Part shown: positions 17,964 through 26,913 of the stretch, one piece after another | Layout of the letters: every line of letters starts with the position of its first letter | Position numbering within the stretch: position 1 is the first letter of the stretch | NCBI GenBank assembly: GCA_000014925.1 | Contig: CP000474.1 | Coordinates: 3,472,001-3,536,000, forward strand | DNA from: Paenarthrobacter aurescens TC1 | GTDB taxonomy: Bacteria > Actinomycetota > Actinomycetes > Actinomycetales > Micrococcaceae | Length of the DNA stretch: 64,000 nucleotides | Direction of reading: 5' to 3' | Made by a program: the position numbers and the translations under genes | The notes under the pieces: model-generated | Databases searched by the model: none | What the model was told of the DNA's origin: nothing | What the model saw: only the letters and a program-made list of their open reading frames with translations

Positions 17964-18113
17964 TTTTCCGCGTTCGACCTTGACTACGGCTGGGGCGCCG
18001 CCCTACGGGCAGCCACGTGCCCGTCAGGTGAATATCTCGCAGAAGATATTTGGGCGACTGCATAAGCAGCCCGGAAGTACGTTGTTCCCACGAACCGTTC
18101 AAAGGGGCAACGA

Positions 18114-18626
18114 ATGGCACACTTCAGCAACTCCTCCAACTACAGCTGCGCAGTAGGCAACCGCACCCTCCACGCGATCGACCTTGAGAACGAACTGGGC
18201 GGAGTCGACGCATCCGCCCAGGAGATTGCTGACTTTTTCCACGTCTGGAGCTTCCACACAAGCACAGTCACGCCCGGAGATCGCGTCATTGTCGCCATGA
18301 GCCACCGCCTTGCGAAACGCGCCTGGTTTGTCCTTCCCAGGCAAGGCATTCAGCGGGTAGTGGGGTCCGGCCAGGACGGCGCTGACAATGCCCTGCTCCA
18401 TGCCATCGACATCACCCATGATTCGCGCCGCTTCTCCCGGCTGGTGATCGGCTCGGGCGATGGAATCTTCACCGAGCTCGCCTTGAAGGCGGCACGCAAC
18501 GGCATGGAGGTTGAGCAGGTTGTTGGCCGAGGACGCCCATCCCGCCGCCTCATGGCCGCCTGCACCTTGACCACACAGCTTCCTTTCGACCAAGTGTGCG
18601 GGCACGGTCTGGTGCTTGCTGCATAG
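18114..18626 (+). CDS. NYN/PIN-like nuclease-domain protein
   Basis: This 170-residue protein has the acidic residues of the NYN branch of the PIN-like fold: D23 in LHAIDLEN, D91 and D99 in GADNALLHAID, and D116 in LVIGSGDGIFTELAL, followed by an ARNGMEVEQV strand. PIN/NYN domains are metal-dependent RNases, so RNA cleavage is the likely activity. The start ATG follows AGGGGCAACGA. It lies 34 bp before the FHA gene on the same strand and is probably the first gene of the signalling operon. In that setting it could be a toxic effector held in check by the downstream regulators (inference). Confidence 0.72.
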   Translation: MAHFSNSSNYSCAVGNRTLHAIDLENELGGVDASAQEIADFFHVWSFHTSTVTPGDRVIVAMSHRLAKRAWFVLPRQGIQRVVGSGQDGADNALLHAIDITHDSRRFSRLVIGSGDGIFTELALKAARNGMEVEQVVGRGRPSRRLMAACTLTTQLPFDQVCGHGLVLAA

Positions 18627-18660
18627 CGGGCCCTTTCAACCACATTCGATGGAGGCGGAA

Positions 18661-19617
18661 ATGAATCTTCAATCAGGCGGGATCATCCTGATCGTGGTGG
18701 TCACAGTGATCTGCATGGTCCTGATCAAGCGCAAGCGTGGTCGCTTCGCTGGATCCGGGCCTATGCTGGCGTGGCTCTCCAAAGTACTCCCGGCAACGGA
18801 CACCGTGGATGAGGACCCCGTGGAGATGGGGGCAACCGCATTAGTGGACGGTGCCCGGGTCTCCAACAAAATCCTCTACGCGCCATCGCACCTTTGGTAT
18901 CAGTGCGACGTCAATACCAGGGGCTTCATCCTGGCCAACCCGGCGGGCCTGCACAACCAATTGGTGGTCAGGGCCAACGAGCTTGGTGAAAATGAAGCCC
19001 GACGACGCAACTGCACGTGGAACCGCATCAGAGGCGTGACCATGAATTACCCCATCGCCATAGGGCCCAACGCGGTTGAGGTTTCCTTCACCGAGTTCGA
19101 AACGTCGCCTTTCCAGTCGCCGGACTTCGAGTCCGCTGCCTCCCCCTCTCCCTTTGCGGCTACCGATTTTCTGCGTCGGGAAGCCGAAACGGTCCCGCAC
19201 GCTGACCCCTTTGCTGCTGACCCGCGCTGGACGGCTGGCACGATCCCTCCGCGCCAGCGGTCGCCGCATGCCGGCCATGCAGTGGTCGTCACAGCCCTGA
19301 TCGCAGGAAACGAGCCCAGGGAAGCAACTATTCGCCTTCGCGAAGGCGAAACAAGTTTCCAAGTGGGACGTGACTCCAGCTGTGAACTGGTGCTCCCCAA
19401 CCTGCCCGGCATCTCGGCCAAACACCTGATGATCACGCTCGAATCCGGCAACCGCTACGTGACCGACATGTCCACGCACGGAAGCTGGGTCGAATCAGAA
19501 ACGGGCTGGAAGGCATTGCCAGCAGGACAGAAGACGCCGGTCCCGGCCGGTTCCCGGTTGCTCTTGGACGCAGATCAACAAGTCGTTTTGTCCCTCGCCG
19601 AAGGAGAACGTCAATGA
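18661..19617 (+). CDS. Membrane-anchored FHA-domain protein
   Basis: This 318-residue protein has one N-terminal membrane segment (IILIVVVTVICMVLI, about residues 8-22), a charged linker region and a C-terminal FHA domain (about 215-315). FHA domains bind phosphothreonine peptides. The domain has GR at 236-237 (FQVGRDSSCELVL) and SAKH at 252-255, but the usual Asn of the N-G-T/S loop is His (STHGSWV), which may alter peptide binding. The ATG at 18661 has GGAGGCGGA just before it. The stop overlaps the next start (ATGA), so it is coupled to the SEDS-transpeptidase gene, as FhaB is linked to RodA/PbpA in other actinobacteria. Confidence 0.88.
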   Translation: MNLQSGGIILIVVVTVICMVLIKRKRGRFAGSGPMLAWLSKVLPATDTVDEDPVEMGATALVDGARVSNKILYAPSHLWYQCDVNTRGFILANPAGLHNQLVVRANELGENEARRRNCTWNRIRGVTMNYPIAIGPNAVEVSFTEFETSPFQSPDFESAASPSPFAATDFLRREAETVPHADPFAADPRWTAGTIPPRQRSPHAGHAVVVTALIAGNEPREATIRLREGETSFQVGRDSSCELVLPNLPGISAKHLMITLESGNRYVTDMSTHGSWVESETGWKALPAGQKTPVPAGSRLLLDADQQVVLSLAEGERQ

Positions 19618-22277
19618 ACGGGCCGTCGCTGGCCTCGCCCCGGGCAACATCGACTCAAGGCGCCGCCAAGCGGCGGGCGACCATTCCCGCCGTCGTACTT
19701 CAGGGGGCCATTCCGTTCAGCGTCTTCTGGATTCTGGCGGACGTCGACGACGGTTCCCGCATCTTGGGCGCCATGGCGCTAGGCCTCTGTGCCGCAGTGT
19801 GCGGGGCCGTGGCCAAACCCACCCGGTACCTCGTCGCGGTTGTTTGGGGTGTCACGGCTGTGGGCATCGCCATCCAGCTCCGACTCGGCGCAGATCTTGG
19901 CACCATGCTGACCTTCGCAGTGGCTTCAGCGCTCCTCTTCGTCGGTGCCTCTGCCGTGCTTCCCCGCATCCTCCGGCACTTTCGCGCCCCGGAGAAGCTT
20001 GCGCGCCTGGGACAACTCGCACTCGGTGCGGCACTGCTGCTCCGACTCATCCCGGGGCTGCAGGGGCACATCAATTCCGGTCAGCTGGCCATCGGTTCCT
20101 TCTCCCTGCAGTTGGGCGAATTCAGCCGTATCCTTGCGATTGCAGGTGTGGGCCTGATCGGCTGGAGCACCTTGGGAACCCTCGGATTGCGCCGCCTGTT
20201 CCGTAGCGAATCCAAGGCCTCCAGCATCGGACTCATCCTCCTGGCGGGAAACCTCGGCCTGCTGGCTGTCGTGGACACCGGCCCGGCGATTGTCCTGACC
20301 GCCGCCGCCGCCGTCATGGTGGTGGCGTCCGTCGCCCGAATCCGGCCCATCCTGCGCCGGATCGAAGTCTGGCTGACCGCCGGCGCAATCGTGTTCCTGA
20401 GCGTCAGCTTCGCTGCACAGTTCAACGTTCTGGACCGTCTGGAAACCCGGTGGTCCAACGTGTCCACGCCAGATGAACAACTGGCCGCAGCACTGCGGGC
20501 CGCCCAAGGTGGCGGCTTGATCGGGCACGGCGTTGGAACCTCCCCGCTCGCAGGCCACATCCCGGTGGCCGCCTCCGATTTTGTCCCGGCCGTAGTCGCG
20601 GCGGATCTCGGCTACCTTGCACTCGGCGCGATAACTGCTGCGCTGCTGTGCTGCTACGGCATCATGCTGAGCCGGATCAGCCGTGGACGCACTCCCCTGG
20701 CAATCATGGGGATCGGCGTGCTCACAGCATTGCTGGTTCAAACCGTGATTACGGTCCTCGGCTCGATGGGAGCAATCCCCCTCACCGGATTAAGCACGCC
20801 GGCATTGGCGGCCACCGGTTCCACCATGCTGTCAACGTTCATCGCGCTCGGCATCGCCTCCGCGGCGGTCCGGGAGATGACCGCCGTCGAGCCTGCAGGG
20901 CGCCCGCCAACGGTTGCGCCGCCGCGAGCGGTGCTGGGCATCAGCGCCGGAATAGTGGCGTATCTCTGCGCTTTGGCCGTCCTGCCCATCGACACCAGCT
21001 TGCAGGGACTGTACCTGGCACGTGGCGACATCCGGACAGCGGACGGCGCCATCATTGCAAGCACCGACAGCGACGGCGAGCGCGTTTACCCCAGCGGCGG
21101 ACTCTATTCAGACGTGGGCTTGGTGGTCCGAGGCTATGCGGACTACGGCGTGGAAAGCATGTACCGCTCAGAGCTGACCTGCGGTGGGCCGGCAAACCCA
21201 CTGGATGTGCTCCTGGGACTCTTCCGGCAGCCGGCCTGCGTCCCCGCCGACATCGAGACGACTCTCCAAAGCCCTCTTCAAAAGGCCATCAAGGAAGCCG
21301 CCGGTGACAGCTCAGCCCAAGTGGTTGTTACGGACAGCATGAGCGGGAGCATTCTGGCGCTCTACTCATCCCGGCAAAAAGATCCGGCAGATGTCAGTGC
21401 GGGCACTGCACCGGAAGCCCCCAGCCGTCTGAAGAGCTCTCCACCGGGCTCCACATTCAAGGTGGTGGTCGCGGCCGCCGCCCTTCTTAACGACGTCGAC
21501 GCGGATGGAGCTCGGACGGACGTTGTGAAGGCGAACGGCGCGGAATTGACCAACAGCAGGAATCTTGAGTGCCCCGACACTTCCATCGCCACCATGCTTG
21601 CTTTCTCCTGCAATACAACAGCGGGGTACCTGGCGTTGCACGTTGGGCAGCCCGAACTGAACCGGGTTGCGGAAGAATACTTCGGCGCAAACATGCTGAC
21701 GCGCTTCGACGGCGGCGATGTCGCCCCGCTCACCCTGGCGCAGGAAGACACAAGCCTGTCAGCCCCTCAACTCATGCGCACGGGCATTGGTCAAGAATCG
21801 GTCCAGTCGAGTCCACTGGCGATGAACGCCGCGACGGCGGTTATCGCCCACTCCGCGCTAAGCACCGACGGCAGCGCGACCCCGGCACTGCACTTGGTGG
21901 CGAGCGTCTGCTCAGGAACGCCAGCAGTCACAGCTGCGACGACGTTCGGGAAAGCTCTACCTGCACCCGTTGCGACTGAGATTCTCCGAGGCATGCGACA
22001 AGCCGCGGAGGTGGGAACGGCAACCCACCTAGGTAAAGCCGGTCACTCTCTAGGGCGGGACATAGCAGCGAAGAGCGGAACGGCCGAGGTGAGTATTCCT
22101 GGCTCCGCAGCCGCGTTGGATTCCTGGGTTACCGCAATTATTGATGGCCGCTGGATCATCACGGCCCGTGTACAGAATTCGACAGCGGCGCAAGCCAACA
22201 ATGCGCAGGAAATCGCGGCGCGCATTCTGCCTCTCATCCCGCGAAGCAATATTTCGTACAAAACGCCCTGCAGCTAG
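19614..22277 (+). CDS. SEDS (RodA/FtsW-like) - class B PBP transpeptidase fusion
   Basis: One 887-residue chain appears to combine both reactions of peptidoglycan synthesis. The N-terminal half (about 1-475) has many membrane segments and the SEDS signature AAQGGGLIGHGVGTSPLAGH with ASDFVPAVVAADLGYLALG; D322 corresponds to the essential SEDS Asp. The C-terminal half (about 520-887) is a transpeptidase with the three active-site motifs: S613-T-F-K616, S665-C-N667 and K820-S-G822. RodA and PbpA are normally separate adjacent genes in actinobacteria, so the fusion is unusual. It overlaps the FHA gene by 4 bp. Likely regulated by the operon's kinase-like protein and phosphatase (inference). Confidence 0.88.
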   Translation: MNGPSLASPRATSTQGAAKRRATIPAVVLQGAIPFSVFWILADVDDGSRILGAMALGLCAAVCGAVAKPTRYLVAVVWGVTAVGIAIQLRLGADLGTMLTFAVASALLFVGASAVLPRILRHFRAPEKLARLGQLALGAALLLRLIPGLQGHINSGQLAIGSFSLQLGEFSRILAIAGVGLIGWSTLGTLGLRRLFRSESKASSIGLILLAGNLGLLAVVDTGPAIVLTAAAAVMVVASVARIRPILRRIEVWLTAGAIVFLSVSFAAQFNVLDRLETRWSNVSTPDEQLAAALRAAQGGGLIGHGVGTSPLAGHIPVAASDFVPAVVAADLGYLALGAITAALLCCYGIMLSRISRGRTPLAIMGIGVLTALLVQTVITVLGSMGAIPLTGLSTPALAATGSTMLSTFIALGIASAAVREMTAVEPAGRPPTVAPPRAVLGISAGIVAYLCALAVLPIDTSLQGLYLARGDIRTADGAIIASTDSDGERVYPSGGLYSDVGLVVRGYADYGVESMYRSELTCGGPANPLDVLLGLFRQPACVPADIETTLQSPLQKAIKEAAGDSSAQVVVTDSMSGSILALYSSRQKDPADVSAGTAPEAPSRLKSSPPGSTFKVVVAAAALLNDVDADGARTDVVKANGAELTNSRNLECPDTSIATMLAFSCNTTAGYLALHVGQPELNRVAEEYFGANMLTRFDGGDVAPLTLAQEDTSLSAPQLMRTGIGQESVQSSPLAMNAATAVIAHSALSTDGSATPALHLVASVCSGTPAVTAATTFGKALPAPVATEILRGMRQAAEVGTATHLGKAGHSLGRDIAAKSGTAEVSIPGSAAALDSWVTAIIDGRWIITARVQNSTAAQANNAQEIAARILPLIPRSNISYKTPCS

Positions 22278-22289
22278 GAGGCATCTGTA

Positions 22290-23306
22290 ATGTCATCAAC
22301 AACTACGGCCCTTCAGGGGGGAAACATGCTCGATACGCACTCGTTCTCCGTTATTCTCGCCGTCCACCCGGTTGTTCAAGGCCAATCCTCGCCGGAGTAT
22401 TCCATACCCTTGACGCCGGCTCCGGTAAGGGTGCCCGCAGGGCGTGGCCTGACCGTGGGAAGGCCTCTTAAAGAAGCCGCAGAGCATTACGATCACGTGG
22501 CCATTCCGCAGGAAATAATCGGCTCAATTCCCGTAGGAATCGTGCCGGAACGTGCACTAAACCTCATTCCAGTACGTCTGCCGGACGGCTCCATGACCGT
22601 GGCCGCATCCCTCACGGCCAGCAACCCCGATTATTGGTGCATTGGCGCACGCGGCCAGCGCACAGGTCCCGATGTTTGGCACCGCCTCTACGACGGCGAC
22701 GCGGTGACAATCCTTCGACGGGGCTCCATCCGGGACGACTGGGATTTTTTCCTTCGCGCACAGATCTTCAATAAGAACCTGGAACGTCCTGATACACCAG
22801 CGGGAAGCGGAACCCTTCTCTCAGAACCCGCAATGCTGGAACGCGAGGCCAAAGGGATGGCAAGTAACCTCCGCCGGGATCTGTTCGGACGGGAAATCCA
22901 GTACTGGGGTCCCTGGGCCCTGGTCATTGCGGCCGTCGCCGCGCTTATCAGCGCCAACAAGACAGATCGGCTGCAGGAGCGGATCAACGCGGTACTCGAC
23001 AACAACCCTGCCCTCGCAGCAACGGCACCCTCCGCCAGCCGGAGCGATGCACGTGCCACAACCCGAAATACGCAGTTCATCCGGCCCCAGGACACCTTTC
23101 GGGTCCTCAGCGTCCGTTATGAAAGCCTCGCTCCAGCGGCTTTGAAGGGATATTCCTTCGAGCGGCTGTTCGGTATCGATTCACCCCTAAGTTCAGGCGA
23201 CGATGCACGCAGGCTTTTCTATAAGCAACTCTGGAGGTCCCAGATCATTACCAAGGACGAGCTTGACGCTGTTGCGCCCTACCTGGGACTCGGAGCCAAG
23301 GCATGA
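22290..23306 (+). CDS. Membrane protein of the signalling operon, function unknown
   Basis: This 338-residue protein has one clear hydrophobic segment (WALVIAAVAALISA, about residue 205-220), with about 200 residues before and 120 after. The N-terminal part has an FHA-like strand pattern (AGRGLTVGRPLKEAAEHYDH) but no complete FHA motif, so a divergent FHA-like fold is only a guess. The ATG at 22290 has a consensus AGGAGG eight bases upstream; an internal ATG at 22326 also has AGGGGGG before it, so two forms are possible. The stop overlaps the PP2C start (ATGA). No family was recognised. Confidence 0.7.
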   Translation: MSSTTTALQGGNMLDTHSFSVILAVHPVVQGQSSPEYSIPLTPAPVRVPAGRGLTVGRPLKEAAEHYDHVAIPQEIIGSIPVGIVPERALNLIPVRLPDGSMTVAASLTASNPDYWCIGARGQRTGPDVWHRLYDGDAVTILRRGSIRDDWDFFLRAQIFNKNLERPDTPAGSGTLLSEPAMLEREAKGMASNLRRDLFGREIQYWGPWALVIAAVAALISANKTDRLQERINAVLDNNPALAATAPSASRSDARATTRNTQFIRPQDTFRVLSVRYESLAPAALKGYSFERLFGIDSPLSSGDDARRLFYKQLWRSQIITKDELDAVAPYLGLGAKA

Positions 23307-24007
23307 GCAGCAAGCTTCTCTTTCAGTTCAAGGCGAGCCAGCTAACTGGTCCCCGCCAGTTCCAAAACGACTCCTTTTATGTGGGCAAGCGCTGGCTGGT
23401 AGTTGCAGATGGAGCCGGTTCCCACGCTTCAGCCCGCGATGTGGCGGACCGTGTGGTGGACCATTACGGCGACCTGGCACAGACGGCGCCGGCACGCTCA
23501 ATCGGCGACGCACTTGCCTCCGCACCCAAGGACCTGGGTACCACTCTCTCCCACGTCGGCTTGGAGGACGCCAGCACGGTTGTGGCCGCCCTTCTTGACG
23601 ATGCCGACCAACTGTGGCTGAGCTCCGTGGGCGACAGCAGGCTACTGGTTGTGCGGGAAGGACAAATCATTGCGACGAACGCCTTGCATAACGCGAAGGC
23701 CGACTTCCTCCTGGCCCACAACAACACCCTCCCGCCGTTTGGAGCTGACGCTGTTCTGACGCGCTACATAGCCGCCGGCGAGGGTTACCCGGCGGACACT
23801 TTTTCCCTCCAGGCACAGGCTGACGACGTGGTCCTTCTGCTCAGCGACGGGGTAGAAGGTGCCGTGGACCTGGACCACATCAGATCCACTGTTGAGGCCA
23901 ACGGCTTGGACGCCGAGGCAATTAACCGCGACATTATGGCCACCGCATCAAAAAATGGGCTGGTCGACAACGCCACGTGCGTGGTCGCCCGTATCACAAG
24001 GGGGTAA
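23303..24007 (+). CDS. PP2C-type Ser/Thr protein phosphatase
   Basis: This 234-residue protein has the metal-binding aspartates of the PP2C fold: D23 in QNDSF, D36 in VVADGAGSHASA, D111 in SVGDSRLLVV, D182 in LLLSDGVEGAV and D222 in LVDNATCVVAR. It lacks a membrane segment and is slightly shorter than free-standing PP2C enzymes. It should remove phosphate from Ser/Thr on proteins modified by the kinase-like protein encoded next, such as ligands of the FHA protein. It overlaps the preceding gene by 4 bp, and the kinase-like gene starts 6 bp after its stop. It occupies the place of PstP in the canonical actinobacterial locus. Confidence 0.92.
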   Translation: MSSKLLFQFKASQLTGPRQFQNDSFYVGKRWLVVADGAGSHASARDVADRVVDHYGDLAQTAPARSIGDALASAPKDLGTTLSHVGLEDASTVVAALLDDADQLWLSSVGDSRLLVVREGQIIATNALHNAKADFLLAHNNTLPPFGADAVLTRYIAAGEGYPADTFSLQAQADDVVLLLSDGVEGAVDLDHIRSTVEANGLDAEAINRDIMATASKNGLVDNATCVVARITRG

Positions 24008-24012
24008 CTCAC

Positions 24013-26913
24013 ATGGCATACACTCTGGACCCCAACCTGGAGAAGCCATTCACGCTGAAGAAGGCTCGACTACCTGATGGCACTGAACTTTCAGATGTAA
24101 CCGTGCAAATCACGGAGTACATGTTGGACGCGTCAACCCTGGGTGCTGAGTTATTCGAAGCGGTCCTGACCCATTGGGACAATGAGGGACGGCCCACGCA
24201 GGGACTCCCCCGTGTAGTTTGCAAAGTAGTGCCCATCAACTCTCCGGCTCCAAAGTTAGTTCCAGAGCATCTGGGACTCCGGGAGGAAATCGCCTACCAA
24301 CAGATCCGGGATGCTGCTACCGGTACGCCCATGCCGTTGGCCCACCTAATCGGCCATAAGAAGACGAAAAGAGACTACTTCTTCGTCATTGAACGTTACG
24401 ATGTCAACGCCTTGAAAAAGATTGCTCCGCTGGAGGATCCTGCCGAACGTATCGCTTGGGTCCAGCGCTTTTTCGCGGCGGGCTACGTGGCGCTGCGCCA
24501 TCTAAACCAGCGTGTGAACATCTCTATGCGTGACGCCCACCCGAAGAACTTCCTGTTTCGAAAGCCTGAGCCAGGGGAACCCGGTTTCGAATTCGTGGCC
24601 GTCGACTTCGGGCACGCGAGCGTCGGGCCGGTTAACACGCTCGGGGGCCCCCTTCAGGCCATGGCCGTCATTCAGCACCCGGAGGTCCTGTCCCCCGGGG
24701 GCTTCCACGAAGGACTCGAAGATGACATCTTCTCCTTGGCTGTCTCCTCGCACATCCTCCTGTCAAAGACCCAAGCCACACCGTGGGTGGGCAAAACGGG
24801 AAAGCGAATCCACTTCGACGTGGAAAGTGAAGTCCGAGAGATCAAGTACGGAATGCCGGACGCCGGGAACTATCTCTTGGCTGACCGGAGCGTAGTGGAG
24901 CAGGGCGAAGCTTCTGAATTCCTGAGTATGCTCGACGACCTTCTGAGGGCCGACCAAACGCGCGAAGATCGCCGTCGGTACGTCACCCATGAACTGCCCG
25001 CCCTGGTCGCGCGGCTGGAACCATGGGCAGCGGCTTCCATCGCGGAAATGGAGGCGAGCGCAGCTGAGGATACACGGAACCCAAAAAGGAGTCCCGCGAC
25101 CGTTCCCAACACGCCAGTAGGCGCCACCATCCCCATACCGGGCGCGGCGCAGCCCGGTATGGTAGTCCGGCCACCCCACCGGGTGCCCTATCTGGCGGAG
25201 CTGGAGGACTTCCGTCCGCCACCGCCCGTTCCCGCGCCACCGCGGCAAGTCTTCCCTAAACATCAACGAGAGGTTGTTGGACAGAGGAGCCAGGCGTTCG
25301 CCGTCCGGGCACTCCCCTTCGCACTGGTCGCCTTGCTGTTGGCATTCATCAAATTTGTTCCAGGAATCGGCCTTGACGCTCTGACCGACGCCCAGATTGT
25401 GCCGCAAGGCTGGCGGGTGCCTTCCGCCGTGCTCTTGGTGATAGGCCTCTTTGGTGGTTGGGGATGGTTGTATAGCAACCGGTCGTCGAGACGGCCATCA
25501 GTTTCCTTAGCACTAAGGGAAGGCTTCTTCGCGGGACTCCTGGCCTTATTGATACTGGTAGTCCCTACTGCCGTGGTTAGTGCTACACAAGCGCTCTTCT
25601 ACGTGATGCCCGGCATATCCTGGCGATTTGATGACTGGGCGTTCTGGCCACAGTGGTTCTTCGTCATCGTCCTCGGCGTCCTCACCACCCTGGCGATTCT
25701 GGCGCGCGCTATCTTTACAAGGTCAGGAACGAAGACCTTCCTGAAGGTGGGCGCCACTTGCCTCCTTGTGGCCGTCGCGTCAACGGTACTCGCGTCCGTT
25801 GAACCGAACATCAGCCCGGCAAATCACGTAGTGGAACTTGACTGCGGCCCCAAGACCTACGAGTTCACACATCCTACTCAGAGCCTCTGCATTCCCTTCT
25901 CCTCAGACTGGGAGCAAATGGAGAACTTTAGTGCTGACCCCTTTGCACAGTGGATGAAGCTCGCTGGGAAAGCAGATCTCGGAAGCGGGCCCACCAGGGT
26001 GGCAACCGGCCTGTCCTCCAACCAGTTCACGTGTCTTTCCGTGTTCGTACGTTGGGACCTGTGGGAACCCAACAACACCACGGAAATCATCGTTCCTGTA
26101 GCGCCGAATGACCCGGCGTCGCAGCCAGAGGTGCCAACAGCCAAGGGAACCGACGGACGTGTTGACCGACTCCGCCTTGGCGGCGGAACCTATGTGGTCT
26201 ATTCACCTTCTTCCGGTACGGGCGACTCGGCGTCCGGAACTACCGTCTACTCGGCCGTGAAGGGCGGCGTTTTCGGGAACCCCGAGGACCTCCTCCTAGA
26301 AGGCTTCCAGGGAGCCCGGATCTTCCAAGTACAGCGGGGTTGCACTGAGGCCGAGCAACCTGGGATTAAGCAAGCTACCGAAAAGCTCATATCATCCATA
26401 AAGCTGAACGACCGCTTCCGGTTGGATGTCTCGGAGCTGAAGTACAAGGCCACAGCGCTGGTCACGAAAGGCCTTGATGCTTCACGCATCGAGATCCCCC
26501 GTCCTGCCGGGACCTCCGCCGCTCGCTTTGGCCCGAACAATACCCTGCTTGAAGACAACTCGGTGTTGGCGGTCGGGGGCCTTATCCTCACCAACAACCT
26601 CGACTTTGAAAAGACTGCCTACGCTACGGTATTAATCGCCGATGTCCCCCCGGAAGGATACGCTTCCGCAACCGCCTCCAGCTCTGACCCAGCATGGTCG
26701 TCCGCTGCACTACTAAGCGCTGGTAACGGATTCACCCAGGACCACTATCAGAAACAAACCGTAGGAACCACCGACTACTACGTGACCGTCCGCCTCACCG
26801 TCCGTGATCTAGGGACCTACGATGACGCGGCCAAACAACGATTCAAGAACAGCCTTTCCGGGGTGCATGTACAGAGCAACTCGGTCGATTTTTGGAAAGG
26901 GCTTTTCCAGTGA
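24013..26913 (+). CDS. Membrane Ser/Thr kinase-like protein with large C-terminal external domain
   Basis: The N-terminal domain (about 1-330) has a protein-kinase layout: K71 in VVCKVV, E91 or E92 in LREEIAYQQI, hinge FFVIERYD, catalytic loop MRDAHPKNFLF (D174, N179; canonical HRD reads MRD and the usual Lys is His) and DFG at 198-200 in VAVDFGHAS. A Pro-rich linker is followed by about five membrane segments (about 430-610) and a 350-residue C-terminal part predicted outside the cell. The changed HRD could mean altered or lost activity. It lies 6 bp after the PP2C gene, like PknA/PknB beside PstP. No PASTA repeats are seen, so the signal it senses must differ from that of PknB. Confidence 0.8.
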   Translation: MAYTLDPNLEKPFTLKKARLPDGTELSDVTVQITEYMLDASTLGAELFEAVLTHWDNEGRPTQGLPRVVCKVVPINSPAPKLVPEHLGLREEIAYQQIRDAATGTPMPLAHLIGHKKTKRDYFFVIERYDVNALKKIAPLEDPAERIAWVQRFFAAGYVALRHLNQRVNISMRDAHPKNFLFRKPEPGEPGFEFVAVDFGHASVGPVNTLGGPLQAMAVIQHPEVLSPGGFHEGLEDDIFSLAVSSHILLSKTQATPWVGKTGKRIHFDVESEVREIKYGMPDAGNYLLADRSVVEQGEASEFLSMLDDLLRADQTREDRRRYVTHELPALVARLEPWAAASIAEMEASAAEDTRNPKRSPATVPNTPVGATIPIPGAAQPGMVVRPPHRVPYLAELEDFRPPPPVPAPPRQVFPKHQREVVGQRSQAFAVRALPFALVALLLAFIKFVPGIGLDALTDAQIVPQGWRVPSAVLLVIGLFGGWGWLYSNRSSRRPSVSLALREGFFAGLLALLILVVPTAVVSATQALFYVMPGISWRFDDWAFWPQWFFVIVLGVLTTLAILARAIFTRSGTKTFLKVGATCLLVAVASTVLASVEPNISPANHVVELDCGPKTYEFTHPTQSLCIPFSSDWEQMENFSADPFAQWMKLAGKADLGSGPTRVATGLSSNQFTCLSVFVRWDLWEPNNTTEIIVPVAPNDPASQPEVPTAKGTDGRVDRLRLGGGTYVVYSPSSGTGDSASGTTVYSAVKGGVFGNPEDLLLEGFQGARIFQVQRGCTEAEQPGIKQATEKLISSIKLNDRFRLDVSELKYKATALVTKGLDASRIEIPRPAGTSAARFGPNNTLLEDNSVLAVGGLILTNNLDFEKTAYATVLIADVPPEGYASATASSSDPAWSSAALLSAGNGFTQDHYQKQTVGTTDYYVTVRLTVRDLGTYDDAAKQRFKNSLSGVHVQSNSVDFWKGLFQ

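Larger units (their letters stand above)
17417..18113. other. Intergenic region with hairpin and hydrolase remnant
   Basis: Nearly 700 bp hold no convincing intact gene. The left end, AT-rich for this genome (about 17485-17510), probably contains the promoter of the reductase-desaturase operon. A perfect 10-bp hairpin lies at 17541-17564, and the hydrolase 3' remnant copy 2 lies at 17811-17963. The last 150 bp should contain the promoter of the signalling operon that begins at 18114. Confidence 0.5.
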
